In this document: positions 1-5,994 of the stretch, one piece after another
How the letters are laid out: each line of letters starts with the position of its first letter
How positions within the stretch are numbered: the stretch's first letter is position 1
Assembly: GCA_019347585.1 (NCBI GenBank)
Contig: JAHWLC010000011.1
Span: 1-11,568 of the forward strand
Reading direction: 5' to 3'
Length of the DNA: 11,568 bases
From: Actinomycetota bacterium
Lineage (GTDB): Bacteria; Actinomycetota; Acidimicrobiia; Spongiisociales; ZC4RG35
Notes under the pieces: generated by a model
Seen by the model: only the letters and a program-made list of their open reading frames with translations
What the model was told of the DNA's origin: nothing
Database searches by the model: none
Program-made: the position numbers and the translations under genes

Positions 1-757
1 GAATGAGGGAGGCGAAGCTCCGATCTCCCAGGGTGACGAAGCGAGAGGGGCGCTCCCCGGTCCGGACCTCCACCTCGTCGCCCTCGCCGAGGGTCCCGAG
101 TCCCCCCTTGTCCACGTTGACACGGACACTGCGATCCTGGGTGACGGTGACTTCGATCACGCTGGAGGCGGGTACGACGATGGAGCGGTCGAAGAGGGAG
201 TGCGCCGCCACGGGAGTCACCACCAGGGCCTCCAGGGCCGGGTCGAGGAGCGGTCCCCCGGCCGAGAACGAGTAGGCGGTGGACCCGGTGGGCGTGGCGA
301 CGATGAGCCCGTCGGCGCGCTGGGTGGTGAGGGGGGAGCCGTCGATGACCACCTCCAGGCTGACCAGGCGGGTGGTGTCGATCTTCTCGATGACCACGTC
401 GTTCAGCCCGACCTCCTCCCGCTCCCCGGCGCGGGCCGCCACCGTCATCCTCTCCTCGACCTGGTAGTCGGCCGCCAAGAGCCGGGGCAGCACCGCTTCC
501 AGATCTGAGGGCTCGGCCTCGGTGAGAAAGCCCAGCGTCCCCAGGTTGAACCCGAGGACGGGGATGTCGTCGTCGAGGGCGATCCGGGCTGCGGCGAGCA
601 TCGTCCCGTCCCCGCCGACACCGAGGATCATGTCCGGGGTGGCCTCGTCCCCCGGGGCCACCACCTCGGCGCCGAGTCGGGTGAGGGTGTCGGTGAGCGT
701 CCCCGCGAACTCTGCGACCGCCGGGCGCCCGCCCCGGACCACCAGTGCGAACTTCAG
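1..757 (-). CDS. nadK: NAD kinase (C-terminus cut by window edge)
   Basis: This enzyme phosphorylates NAD to NADP with ATP or polyphosphate in the cytoplasm. The frame is open through the left edge, giving 252 residues with probably only the last few missing (it reads L-G-D-R-S-F-A-S-L-I at the edge). Diagnostic motifs: V-G-G-D-G-T-M-L (the GGDGT loop), G-F-N-L-G-T-L-G-F-L-T-E, L-N-D-V-V-I-E-K, and D-G-L-I-V-A-T-P-T-G-S-T-A-Y-S-F-S-A-G-G-P. No ATG exists near the expected N-terminus. The best start is CTG at 757, reading (M)KFALVVRGGRP, which matches the family's first strand and overlaps the upstream stop as CTGA, with GGAG five bases before. A GTG at 742 would delete that strand. In mycobacteria tlyA lies between the small gene and NAD kinase; here it does not. 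Confidence 0.95.
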   Translation of the reverse strand, partial: MKFALVVRGGRPAVAEFAGTLTDTLTRLGAEVVAPGDEATPDMILGVGGDGTMLAAARIALDDDIPVLGFNLGTLGFLTEAEPSDLEAVLPRLLAADYQVEERMTVAARAGEREEVGLNDVVIEKIDTTRLVSLEVVIDGSPLTTQRADGLIVATPTGSTAYSFSAGGPLLDPALEALVVTPVAAHSLFDRSIVVPASSVIEVTVTQDRSVRVNVDKGGLGTLGEGDEVEVRTGERPSRFVTLGDRSFASLI

Positions 758-897
758 TTGGACTCCATACCGTCGAGGAGCCGGCTGAGGATGTCGGCCA
801 GGTCGGCTGCCGGTTCGGGCAGGTCGGCGGGGTCGACCTCCTCGAGACGGGCCAGTGCGCCCTCGATCTCCTCGACTTGTGACTGGCTCAGCTCCAT
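754..897 (-). CDS. Small conserved-type protein, 47 residues, unknown function
   Basis: The ATG at 897 lies eight bases after the HAD stop and opens a 47-residue acidic protein (MELSQSQVEEIEGALARLEE, then V-D-P-A-D-L-P-E-P, then a second helix ending D-G-M-E-S-N). It looks like two amphipathic helices joined by a Pro-containing turn. In mycobacteria a small protein of similar size (Rv1693) sits between the HAD phosphatase (Rv1692) and tlyA/NAD kinase, and this is probably its counterpart by position. Function is unknown. The frame is open upstream into the HAD gene, but that extension (rich in G, R and P) is shadow. The stop overlaps the NAD kinase CTG as CTGA, and this gene's last codons carry that gene's ribosome binding site, so its translation likely couples to NAD kinase. 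Confidence 0.75.
   Translation of the reverse strand: MELSQSQVEEIEGALARLEEVDPADLPEPAADLADILSRLLDGMESN
763..766 (-). promoter_or_regulatory. Shine-Dalgarno supporting the CTG start of NAD kinase
   Basis: GGAG on the minus strand, five bases before the CTG at 757. Together with the CTGA overlap it argues that translation begins at CTG rather than at the GTG five codons further in (742). Confidence 0.5.
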
Positions 898-905
898 GGC
901 GGGGA

Positions 906-1661
906 TTATGGCCCCCCCAGGACCAGATCCACCGCCTCTGCGAGATTGGCGGCCACTCGGTCGGCCGCGTCCGTGCCCTCCGGGGTCACCCCGGTCAGCA
1001 CCAGGATGGAGCGCCATCCCTCCTCTTCTACCGCGAGGGCGATGTCGGTGTCCACCCGGTCGCCGATGACCCAGGCGGAGTCGATCCCGCGGCTTCGGAT
1101 CAGGCGGCGCATCGGCGGATGTGGCTTCCCGGCAACCTCTGCGCTCCTCCCTGCGGCCACTGCGATGGCAGCCACCATCGAGCCGGCTCCGGGCAGGAGC
1201 CCGTCACTCGTCGGGTAGGTGGGGTCGTCGTTGGTGGCGATGAAACGCGCTCCGCGGCGGACCGCGTCGGCGGCGGCGGTGATTCGCCGGTAGTCCACCG
1301 CCCGGTCCAGCCCGACCATCACGGTCCCGGCGAGACCGGGGTCGTCGGTGAGTTCGAAGCCCGACCCCTCCAGCGCGTCCCTGATCCCTTCCTCGCCGAC
1401 CACGAGGCAGGGGCCGTCCCCCGGTTCGAGCATCGCCACCGCTGCCTGCGGCGAGGTGAATACCCGCTCCTCGGGGAAGTGGAGAGCGGTGAGCCTGCGT
1501 AGCTTCTCCACGACCTGGCGGGGATTGCGCGTCGAGTTGTTGGTGACGAAGTAGACGTCGGCACCGGAGTCGACCAGACGCCGCAGGGCGAGATCCGACC
1601 CGGGAATCAAGACCTGCCCGCGGTAGACGACACCGTCGAGGTCGCAGAGCACCGTGGTCAA
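906..1661 (-). CDS. HAD-superfamily phosphatase, subfamily IIA (NagD-like)
   Basis: The product has 251 residues with all HAD motifs: DLDGVVYRG (Asp7 nucleophile, Asp9 acid/base), V-T-N-N-S-T-R-N-P (motif II), A-G-K-P-H-P-P-M (motif III lysine) and V-I-G-D-R-V-D-T-D-I (motif IV). The C2-type cap lies between motifs II and III, as in NagD, pyridoxal phosphatase and 4-nitrophenylphosphatase-like enzymes. It should hydrolyse a small phosphate ester in the cytoplasm; mycobacterial relatives at this locus have been described as glycerol-3-phosphate phosphatase, but I cannot confirm that substrate here. The frame is open far upstream (to 2519) in G/R/P-rich shadow sequence. The TTG at 1661 overlaps the peptidase stop as TTGA and gives the expected M-T-T-V-L-C-D-L-D-G; an alternative GTG (V4) would trim three residues. 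Confidence 0.92.
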   Translation of the reverse strand: MTTVLCDLDGVVYRGQVLIPGSDLALRRLVDSGADVYFVTNNSTRNPRQVVEKLRRLTALHFPEERVFTSPQAAVAMLEPGDGPCLVVGEEGIRDALEGSGFELTDDPGLAGTVMVGLDRAVDYRRITAAADAVRRGARFIATNDDPTYPTSDGLLPGAGSMVAAIAVAAGRSAEVAGKPHPPMRRLIRSRGIDSAWVIGDRVDTDIALAVEEEGWRSILVLTGVTPEGTDAADRVAANLAEAVDLVLGGP

Positions 1662-2983
1662 GGCCCGAGGAGATGCTGGAGCACGCGCTCGTAGAGCCTG
1701 CTGGTCAACTCCACCGAGGTTGCGGAGACCCTCTCGTCGTGCCCGTGGAACAGCGCCAGCATCTCCGAGAAGCTCATCCGGTCGTCGTAGAGGCCCACTC
1801 CGTAGGCCACTGTCCCCCGGGCCCGGAAGAAGCGTGCGTCGGTCCCCACGGTCATCAGCGTGGGCAGCAGGTTGCGATGACCCTCGACGTCCTCCACTCC
1901 TCGAGCGATCGCCTCCCAAAGGGGGTTCCCGGTCGGGCTGATCGTGGACTCCATGTCCATGAACGGGTCGATCTCGATGTCGTCCCTGGCGCTGCCCATC
2001 GCCTTGCGCAAGTGCGAGTCCACGAAGTGGCGGTCCATGCCGGGAAGGGTGCGTATGTCGATCTGGGCCTGTGCCCTGTCGGCGATGACATTCGCCTTGA
2101 CCCCCGCCGCCAGCATGTTCGGAGAGATCGTCATGTGGGTCAGGGCGTGCACGTACCGGGCGAACAGGGGGTCGTCGAGGGCCAGCTCGTCGACGGCTTC
2201 GTCGACCCGGTCGGGATCGACGAGGGCTTCCTTGAGCTCGTCGGGCAGGTCGAGGACCGACACGAAAGCCTCCCACTCGTCGATGATGGCGACCGGCGAA
2301 GACGTCTGGAACAGGCCGTGCACCGCCTCGGCCATCTTGGCCAGCGCATTGTCGGCGCGATAGGGGGTGGAGCCATGCCCGGGCGTGCCCGTGGCCCTCA
2401 ACGCGGACCAGAACGCACCTTTCTCCCCGATGGACACGGGGACCATCCTCCCTCCCCCGGTTTGGAGCGGCGGGTAGGCGACCTCGGTGAGGAGATAGTC
2501 GGCGCCGACCAGGTCCCATCTCTGGTCGACCAGAGCGGCAGCCCCGTACCGGCCGCCGGCCTCCTCGTCGGCGACCGCGGCGAAAACTAGATCGCCCCGG
2601 GGCCGGAGTTCTCCGGTGAGATAAGGCTTGACCGCGGCCGCCATGGCGGCGGTCACATTGAGCATGTCCACCGCCCCCCGCCCGTAGACCATGCCGTCGA
2701 CCAGGTCGGCGGCGAAGGGGTCACGGCTCCAACCCGAGGGATCGACCGGAACCACGTCGGTGTGGGGCACCAGGGCGAGCGAAGGCGCGTCGCGCTCCGA
2801 CCCCTGGACGCGGTAGATGAGCGACTGCCTTCCCGGGAGCGGCTCGAAGACCTCCCCCGGGACGCCGAGGTAGTCGGTCAGCGTCGCCACCGAGCGGTGC
2901 TCATGGCCGCTTTCGGGGGTGCCGTCGTTCACGCACTCGTTCCGGATCAGGGCCTGGACCAATTCGAGGACTGCGGAGCTCAT
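1658..2983 (-). CDS. M20-family zinc metallopeptidase / amidohydrolase
   Basis: The 441-residue product is a typical M20 (ArgE/DapE/CPG2-like) enzyme: a two-zinc catalytic domain interrupted by a dimerisation domain at about 185-330. Metal and catalytic residues are visible: His74 and Asp76 in P-H-T-D-V-V-P, Asp106 in Y-G-R-G-A-V-D-M, Glu139-Glu140 in A-D-E-E-A-G-G, Glu166 in L-L-T-E-V, and His413 in F-H-G-H-D-E-R. It should cleave an amide bond (peptide, N-acyl or N-succinyl amino acid) in the cytoplasm; no signal peptide is present. The substrate cannot be fixed from sequence, and no lysine or arginine pathway gene is adjacent. The frame is open to 3058, but the ATG at 2983 overlaps the Nudix stop (ATGA) and starts right at the family N-terminus. 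The stop overlaps the next gene as TTGA. Confidence 0.93.
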   Translation of the reverse strand: MSSAVLELVQALIRNECVNDGTPESGHEHRSVATLTDYLGVPGEVFEPLPGRQSLIYRVQGSERDAPSLALVPHTDVVPVDPSGWSRDPFAADLVDGMVYGRGAVDMLNVTAAMAAAVKPYLTGELRPRGDLVFAAVADEEAGGRYGAAALVDQRWDLVGADYLLTEVAYPPLQTGGGRMVPVSIGEKGAFWSALRATGTPGHGSTPYRADNALAKMAEAVHGLFQTSSPVAIIDEWEAFVSVLDLPDELKEALVDPDRVDEAVDELALDDPLFARYVHALTHMTISPNMLAAGVKANVIADRAQAQIDIRTLPGMDRHFVDSHLRKAMGSARDDIEIDPFMDMESTISPTGNPLWEAIARGVEDVEGHRNLLPTLMTVGTDARFFRARGTVAYGVGLYDDRMSFSEMLALFHGHDERVSATSVELTSRLYERVLQHLLGP

Positions 2984-3378
2984 GAGCGAAGTTTGTCCAG
3001 AAGCTGATGCATCGTCAACGTGAGGGGGAGATCCCCGGGGTCGTCGATCGCCACCCATGCCACCTCGATGGCATCGTCGCCCGCCACCGGCTCTCCGGCC
3101 CTGACCGTGGCGAGGAAATCGATGAGGACGATGTGGTTTTCGTCATCGACGTGCTCGCCCACCCAGGCCACCTCGCCCACTTCGACGTCGAGACCGGTTT
3201 CCTCGTATGCCTCCCGAGCCGCCGCCGCGGCCAGCGTCTCCCCCGGGTGCACTTTCCCCCCGGGAACCGCCCACAGGCCTCTTCCCGGCTCCCGGCCCCG
3301 CCGGACGACCAGGAGCCTGCCCTCCTCTATGATCACCACGCCGACGCCGACGACCGGGTCACTGGCGAGCATCATCAT
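2980..3378 (-). CDS. Nudix hydrolase (MutT-like)
   Basis: The product is a compact Nudix domain of about 132 residues. The Nudix box is complete: G41-x5-E47-x7-R55-E56-x2-E59-E60-x-G62-L63, within P-G-G-K-V-H-P-G-E-T-L. The paired glutamates would hold Mg2+ or Mn2+ for hydrolysis of a nucleoside diphosphate linked to another group. L-W-A-V-P-G-G just before the box is common in MutT/ADP-ribose pyrophosphatase relatives; substrate is not decidable. The start is uncertain. Three consecutive ATGs (3378, 3375, 3372) overlap the end of the GNAT gene, and an upstream GTG at 3402 would add eight residues (MPAPSSCI) with no homology value. I chose the first ATG. The stop overlaps the peptidase start as ATGA. 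Confidence 0.87.
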   Translation of the reverse strand: MMMLASDPVVGVGVVIIEEGRLLVVRRGREPGRGLWAVPGGKVHPGETLAAAAAREAYEETGLDVEVGEVAWVGEHVDDENHIVLIDFLATVRAGEPVAGDDAIEVAWVAIDDPGDLPLTLTMHQLLDKLRS

Positions 3379-3838
3379 GATGCATGACGATGGTGCGGGC
3401 ACTGAACCCGCCGGACTCGAAGAAGTTCTTCACCAGACGGTGCCCGGGGAGCACATGGGCGTCGAATTTGGTTATGCCCCGCTCCCGGAGGGCGTCCATG
3501 GCGGTCTCCCGCATGACCTCGCCGAGCCCGACCTCGCGGGCGTCGTGGTCGACGAAGATGAAGCGGATCGATCCGATCTTCTCCCCCTGGGCCTGCATGA
3601 GCATCTCCTCCTCCCTGACCAGGAGGAACCCGAAGGGTTGGCCGTCGATGGTCCCGATGAGGAGGAGGGTGTCGGGGTCGGCGAGGGTCTCCTCGAAGGA
3701 CTTCGCCACCGGCTCGTCGAGACCGCTGGCGATGGGCCACATCGGGTGGAGCCCCCGCATCTCGTCCTCGAGCGAGCGGTAGAGGTCCTCGAGGACAGGG
3801 ATGTCCGCCTCCGTGGCCCGCCTCGCCTCCAGCCTCAT
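3359..3838 (-). CDS. GNAT-family N-acetyltransferase
   Basis: The 159-residue product has the GNAT layout: R-R-A-T-E-A-D-I-P at the N-terminus (first strand and helix 1), a central sheet (L-L-L-I-G-T-I-D-G-Q-P-F-G-F-L-L-V), then I-F-V-D-H-D-A-R-E-V-G-L-G, whose RxxGxG (101-106) binds the acetyl-CoA pyrophosphate, and a late N-F-F-E-S-G-G-F, the usual Asn/Tyr-rich strand before the last helix. It should acetylate an amine; the substrate cannot be read from the sequence. The frame is open back to 3889, but the ATG at 3838 overlaps the glycosyltransferase stop as ATGA and has GGAG six bases upstream, so I start it there. The 3' end overlaps the Nudix gene. Confidence 0.88.
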   Translation of the reverse strand: MRLEARRATEADIPVLEDLYRSLEDEMRGLHPMWPIASGLDEPVAKSFEETLADPDTLLLIGTIDGQPFGFLLVREEEMLMQAQGEKIGSIRFIFVDHDAREVGLGEVMRETAMDALRERGITKFDAHVLPGHRLVKNFFESGGFSARTIVMHHDDARQ

Positions 3839-4560
3839 GGTGATCTCCGCCGGAGAAGACGGCGCACCCCCCACACGGTGACCAGCCACATGGCCTCGAT
3901 CACGATGGGGAGCCCCATCTTGGACTTGCCCCTGGTCCGGTCTCTGAACACCACCGGGATCTCCCGGATCGAGAGCCCGGCCTCATGGGCGCGCCATGCC
4001 ATCTCCACCTGGAACCCGTAGCCGGATGACTCCGCCTGCCGGTAGGGCAGGCTGCGGAGGGCGGTGGCGTCGAAGGCCCTGTAGCCTGCGGTGGCGTCCC
4101 GGACCGGCATCCCGAGCAGGGTTCGGGCGTAGAGATTGCCTCCCCTCGAGGTGAGCCGGCGCGGCCAGGGCCAATCCGGGGTCGAGCCTCCCGGTACGTA
4201 CCTCGAGCCGATGGCGAGATCCGCTCCTTCATCGACCGCGGCGACCAGCCTGGGCAGGTCGGCGGGGTCGTGGGAGAAGTCGGCGTCCATCTCGATCACG
4301 ATCTCGGCACCGTCCCCGAGGGCCCGATCGAACCCTGCGGCATAGGCCGGGCCCAGACCGGTCTTCGCCAGGCGATGGAGAACCTCGACGCCCTCGTGCT
4401 CCCGGGCGATCTCTTCGGCGAGCCGGCCGGTGCCGTCCGGCGAGGCATCGTCCACGATGAGCAGCCGGTATCCGTGGGAGACGACCTCGTCGGCCAGATC
4501 TCGGAGATTCTCCAGCTCGTTGTAGGTGGGGACGACGACGGTGACCCGCTCAGTCGACAC
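3835..4560 (-). CDS. GT2 glycosyltransferase, polyprenol/dolichol-phosphate mannosyltransferase type
   Basis: The 241-residue product is a single GT-A domain close to Dpm1/Ppm1: VVVPTYNE (8-15), V-D-D-A-S-P-D-G-T (36-44), K-T-G-L-G-P-A-Y-A-A-G-F (66-77), the metal-binding DADFSHDP (92-99), IGSRYVPGG, D-A-T-A-G-Y-R-A-F and SGYGFQVEM. These are the standard landmarks of enzymes that move mannose from GDP-mannose to a polyprenyl phosphate on the inner face of the membrane, making the sugar donor for lipoglycans or protein mannosylation. The C-terminus has one hydrophobic stretch (IVIEAMWLVTVWGV) and a basic tail but no large extra membrane domain, unlike fused Ppm1/Lnt forms. The GTG at 4560 lies inside the DUF4193 gene; no other start precedes VVVPTYNE. 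Donor sugar could be glucose instead. Confidence 0.9.
   Translation of the reverse strand: MSTERVTVVVPTYNELENLRDLADEVVSHGYRLLIVDDASPDGTGRLAEEIAREHEGVEVLHRLAKTGLGPAYAAGFDRALGDGAEIVIEMDADFSHDPADLPRLVAAVDEGADLAIGSRYVPGGSTPDWPWPRRLTSRGGNLYARTLLGMPVRDATAGYRAFDATALRSLPYRQAESSGYGFQVEMAWRAHEAGLSIREIPVVFRDRTRGKSKMGLPIVIEAMWLVTVWGVRRLLRRRSP
3845..3848 (-). promoter_or_regulatory. Shine-Dalgarno for the GNAT gene
   Basis: GGAG on the minus strand, six bases before the ATG at 3838 and within the last codons of the glycosyltransferase gene. It decides for this start over the in-frame one at 3889. Confidence 0.6.
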
Positions 4561-5062
4561 AGTCGAAGCAGATCATCTTGCGCTTGTTGGCGAGCTGGCT
4601 CACTCGCTTCACCATGAAGCAGGACTGGCAGACGAACTCATCGGGCTTTTGGGTTTGGGCGTCGACATCCATGGTGAGCTCGGCACGGCGCATCGCCCGC
4701 AGCTCCTCGACCTCGTCCACGAGAAGGGCTTCACTGGCTTCTTCCTCGAGAAGCTGCAGTTCCTGGCTCTCCAGCTCTTCGAGAGCCTCGGCGGTCTCGT
4801 CGTCGTGATCGTCGCCCTCTTCGTCTTCCTCGTCCTCGTCTTCTTCCTCGTCCAACTCGTCGGCGAGGCCGGTCTCCAGGTCCTCGTCGATCTCGTCGGC
4901 GTCTTCGAGACTTTCACCGAGGTCGTCTGTGAGCTCGTCGTCGAGATCCTCGACGTCGTCGAGATCGTCCACGTCATCGAGGTCGGAGATGTCGTCGATC
5001 TCGTCGATCTCTTCGAGCTCCTCGCTCTCTTCGGAGGTTTCGGTTGCCTTCTTGGCTGCCAT
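4550..5062 (-). CDS. DUF4193-type zinc-binding protein with long acidic N-terminus
   Basis: The last 35 or so residues match what I know of DUF4193: EFVCQSCFMVKRVSQLA followed by CFDC, giving two CxxC pairs (Cys145/Cys148 and Cys165/Cys168) that should hold one zinc. Before this, about residues 8-115 are extremely rich in Asp and Glu, with short repeats of the form D-D-V-D-D-L and runs of Glu. This region is surely disordered and strongly negative. The mycobacterial relative is, as I recall, about 100 residues, so at 170 this one carries an expanded acidic part. No signal peptide or membrane segment. Function is unknown; acidic tails of this kind often bind basic proteins or mimic nucleic acid, but that is inference. 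Its 3' end overlaps the glycosyltransferase gene by 11 bases, and it has its own candidate promoter. Confidence 0.88.
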   Translation of the reverse strand: MAAKKATETSEESEELEEIDEIDDISDLDDVDDLDDVEDLDDELTDDLGESLEDADEIDEDLETGLADELDEEEDEDEEDEEGDDHDDETAEALEELESQELQLLEEEASEALLVDEVEELRAMRRAELTMDVDAQTQKPDEFVCQSCFMVKRVSQLANKRKMICFDCVD

Positions 5063-5092
5063 CTCAGTGCTTCCCTGGCGGTGGGCGGCGGG

Positions 5093-5121
5093 AGTATAAG
5101 ACCATGTGATCAGATCTTCAG
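5093..5121 (-). promoter_or_regulatory. Candidate promoter ahead of the DUF4193 gene
   Basis: On the minus strand TATACT (5093-5098) is a near-consensus -10 element, unusual in this G+C-rich DNA. Seventeen bases upstream lies CTGAAG (5116-5121), a partial -35 that overlaps the end of the lipid kinase gene. It is 30 bases before the DUF4193 ATG, leaving room for a short leader with AGGGA nine bases from the start codon. It would let the nine downstream genes be expressed apart from the tat-helY string. Confidence 0.5.
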
Positions 5122-5994
5122 CCGTAATGCCGCGGGGAGAGCCCGACCCTTCACCGGGGTGTTCCCCACGAAGTCACCGTCCGCCTCGACCGGCCAGGAG
5201 GGCACGGTCTCGATGCTGAACTCGGCAGCGCTGAACCGGCGAACCGCCCGATCGGCGAGGTGGGTGCCCCGGATCACCTTGGGGACCAGCCCCGGGACTC
5301 TCCTCTTGCTGGTGTCGATGACCTGGATGTCGACCACACCGTCGATCAGGGTCGCCTTGGGGGCCACGTTCCAGCCCCCGGCGAAGAACTGGGCGTTGGC
5401 GACGATCACCGCCAGTGCGCCCGACACGTGGGTGCGTCGATCGGTGACTATCCGGACCTCGGCTCTGGGAAACCGGGGCAGACGGACCCCGAAAGCGATG
5501 GGATAGCGGATGGCGCCGAGCCGGCGGCTCATCAGCGGAGCGCTCGCCGCAGCTGCGGCACCGGCTCCGGCCTGAGCGACGTTGACGAAGTAGCGGGTGC
5601 CCCAGGAGCCTTCGAGAGTGGCGACATCGATGTCGTAGGTGGCCTCCGTCGCCAGATGGCGGGCGGCGCCCGAGATGTCCTGGGGAAGCCCGAACGTGCG
5701 CAGCAGGTCGCAGCCCGTGCCTGCAGGCAACACGCCGATGACCGGCCGGGGCTCGATGTCCAGGGGCACCAGGGCGTTGGCGGCCAGGTTGACCGTGCCG
5801 TCCCCGCCGACCAGGGCGAAGTAGGCCCTCCCCGATCTCGCCTCCCCGACGAGGACCGTCACCATCTCCTCACGGCTCTCCGGGACGACCAGATCGAAAT
5901 CGATTCCGGCCTGGTCCAAGGCGCGGCGGACCTGCTGGGGGTCGGTGGCGGTCCTGCCCGCTCTCGGATTGACCATTGCGAGCCAGCGTGGCAT
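5110..5994 (-). CDS. Diacylglycerol/lipid kinase family protein
   Basis: The product is 294 residues, the usual size of bacterial DagK/YegS/LCB5-type lipid kinases. The N-terminus MPRWLAMVNPRAG contains the NPxxG start of the fold. GGDGTVN at 63-69 is the nucleotide-binding loop, and P-A-G-T-G-C-D (90-96) is the second signature, with Cys95 where many members have Asn or Ser. The C-terminal part carries the beta-sandwich with D-G-V-V-D and V-E-A-D-G-D near the end. It would phosphorylate diacylglycerol or a related lipid with ATP at the membrane surface, feeding phosphatidate back to phospholipid synthesis; the exact lipid cannot be told from sequence. The ATG shares one base with the helY stop (TGATG), and AGGGG lies eight bases upstream. 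It is the last gene before a 47-bp gap with a candidate promoter. Confidence 0.9.
   Translation of the reverse strand: MPRWLAMVNPRAGRTATDPQQVRRALDQAGIDFDLVVPESREEMVTVLVGEARSGRAYFALVGGDGTVNLAANALVPLDIEPRPVIGVLPAGTGCDLLRTFGLPQDISGAARHLATEATYDIDVATLEGSWGTRYFVNVAQAGAGAAAAASAPLMSRRLGAIRYPIAFGVRLPRFPRAEVRIVTDRRTHVSGALAVIVANAQFFAGGWNVAPKATLIDGVVDIQVIDTSKRRVPGLVPKVIRGTHLADRAVRRFSAAEFSIETVPSWPVEADGDFVGNTPVKGRALPAALRLKI

Noticed and set aside
1662..2519. N-terminal extension of the HAD protein
   Set aside because: The frame is open but overlaps the well-supported M20 gene and encodes G/R/P-rich shadow sequence; the TTGA start at 1661 fits the family.
3020..4021. A 333-codon plus-strand frame
   Set aside because: It is antisense to the Nudix, GNAT and glycosyltransferase genes, with low-complexity S/T/P/R-rich sequence and no family signature.
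4690..5040. Repetitive GTCGTC/GATCTCGTC stretch as a microsatellite or CRISPR-like array
   Set aside because: It is the coding sequence of the Asp/Glu-rich part of the DUF4193 protein; repeat units are irregular and stay in frame.
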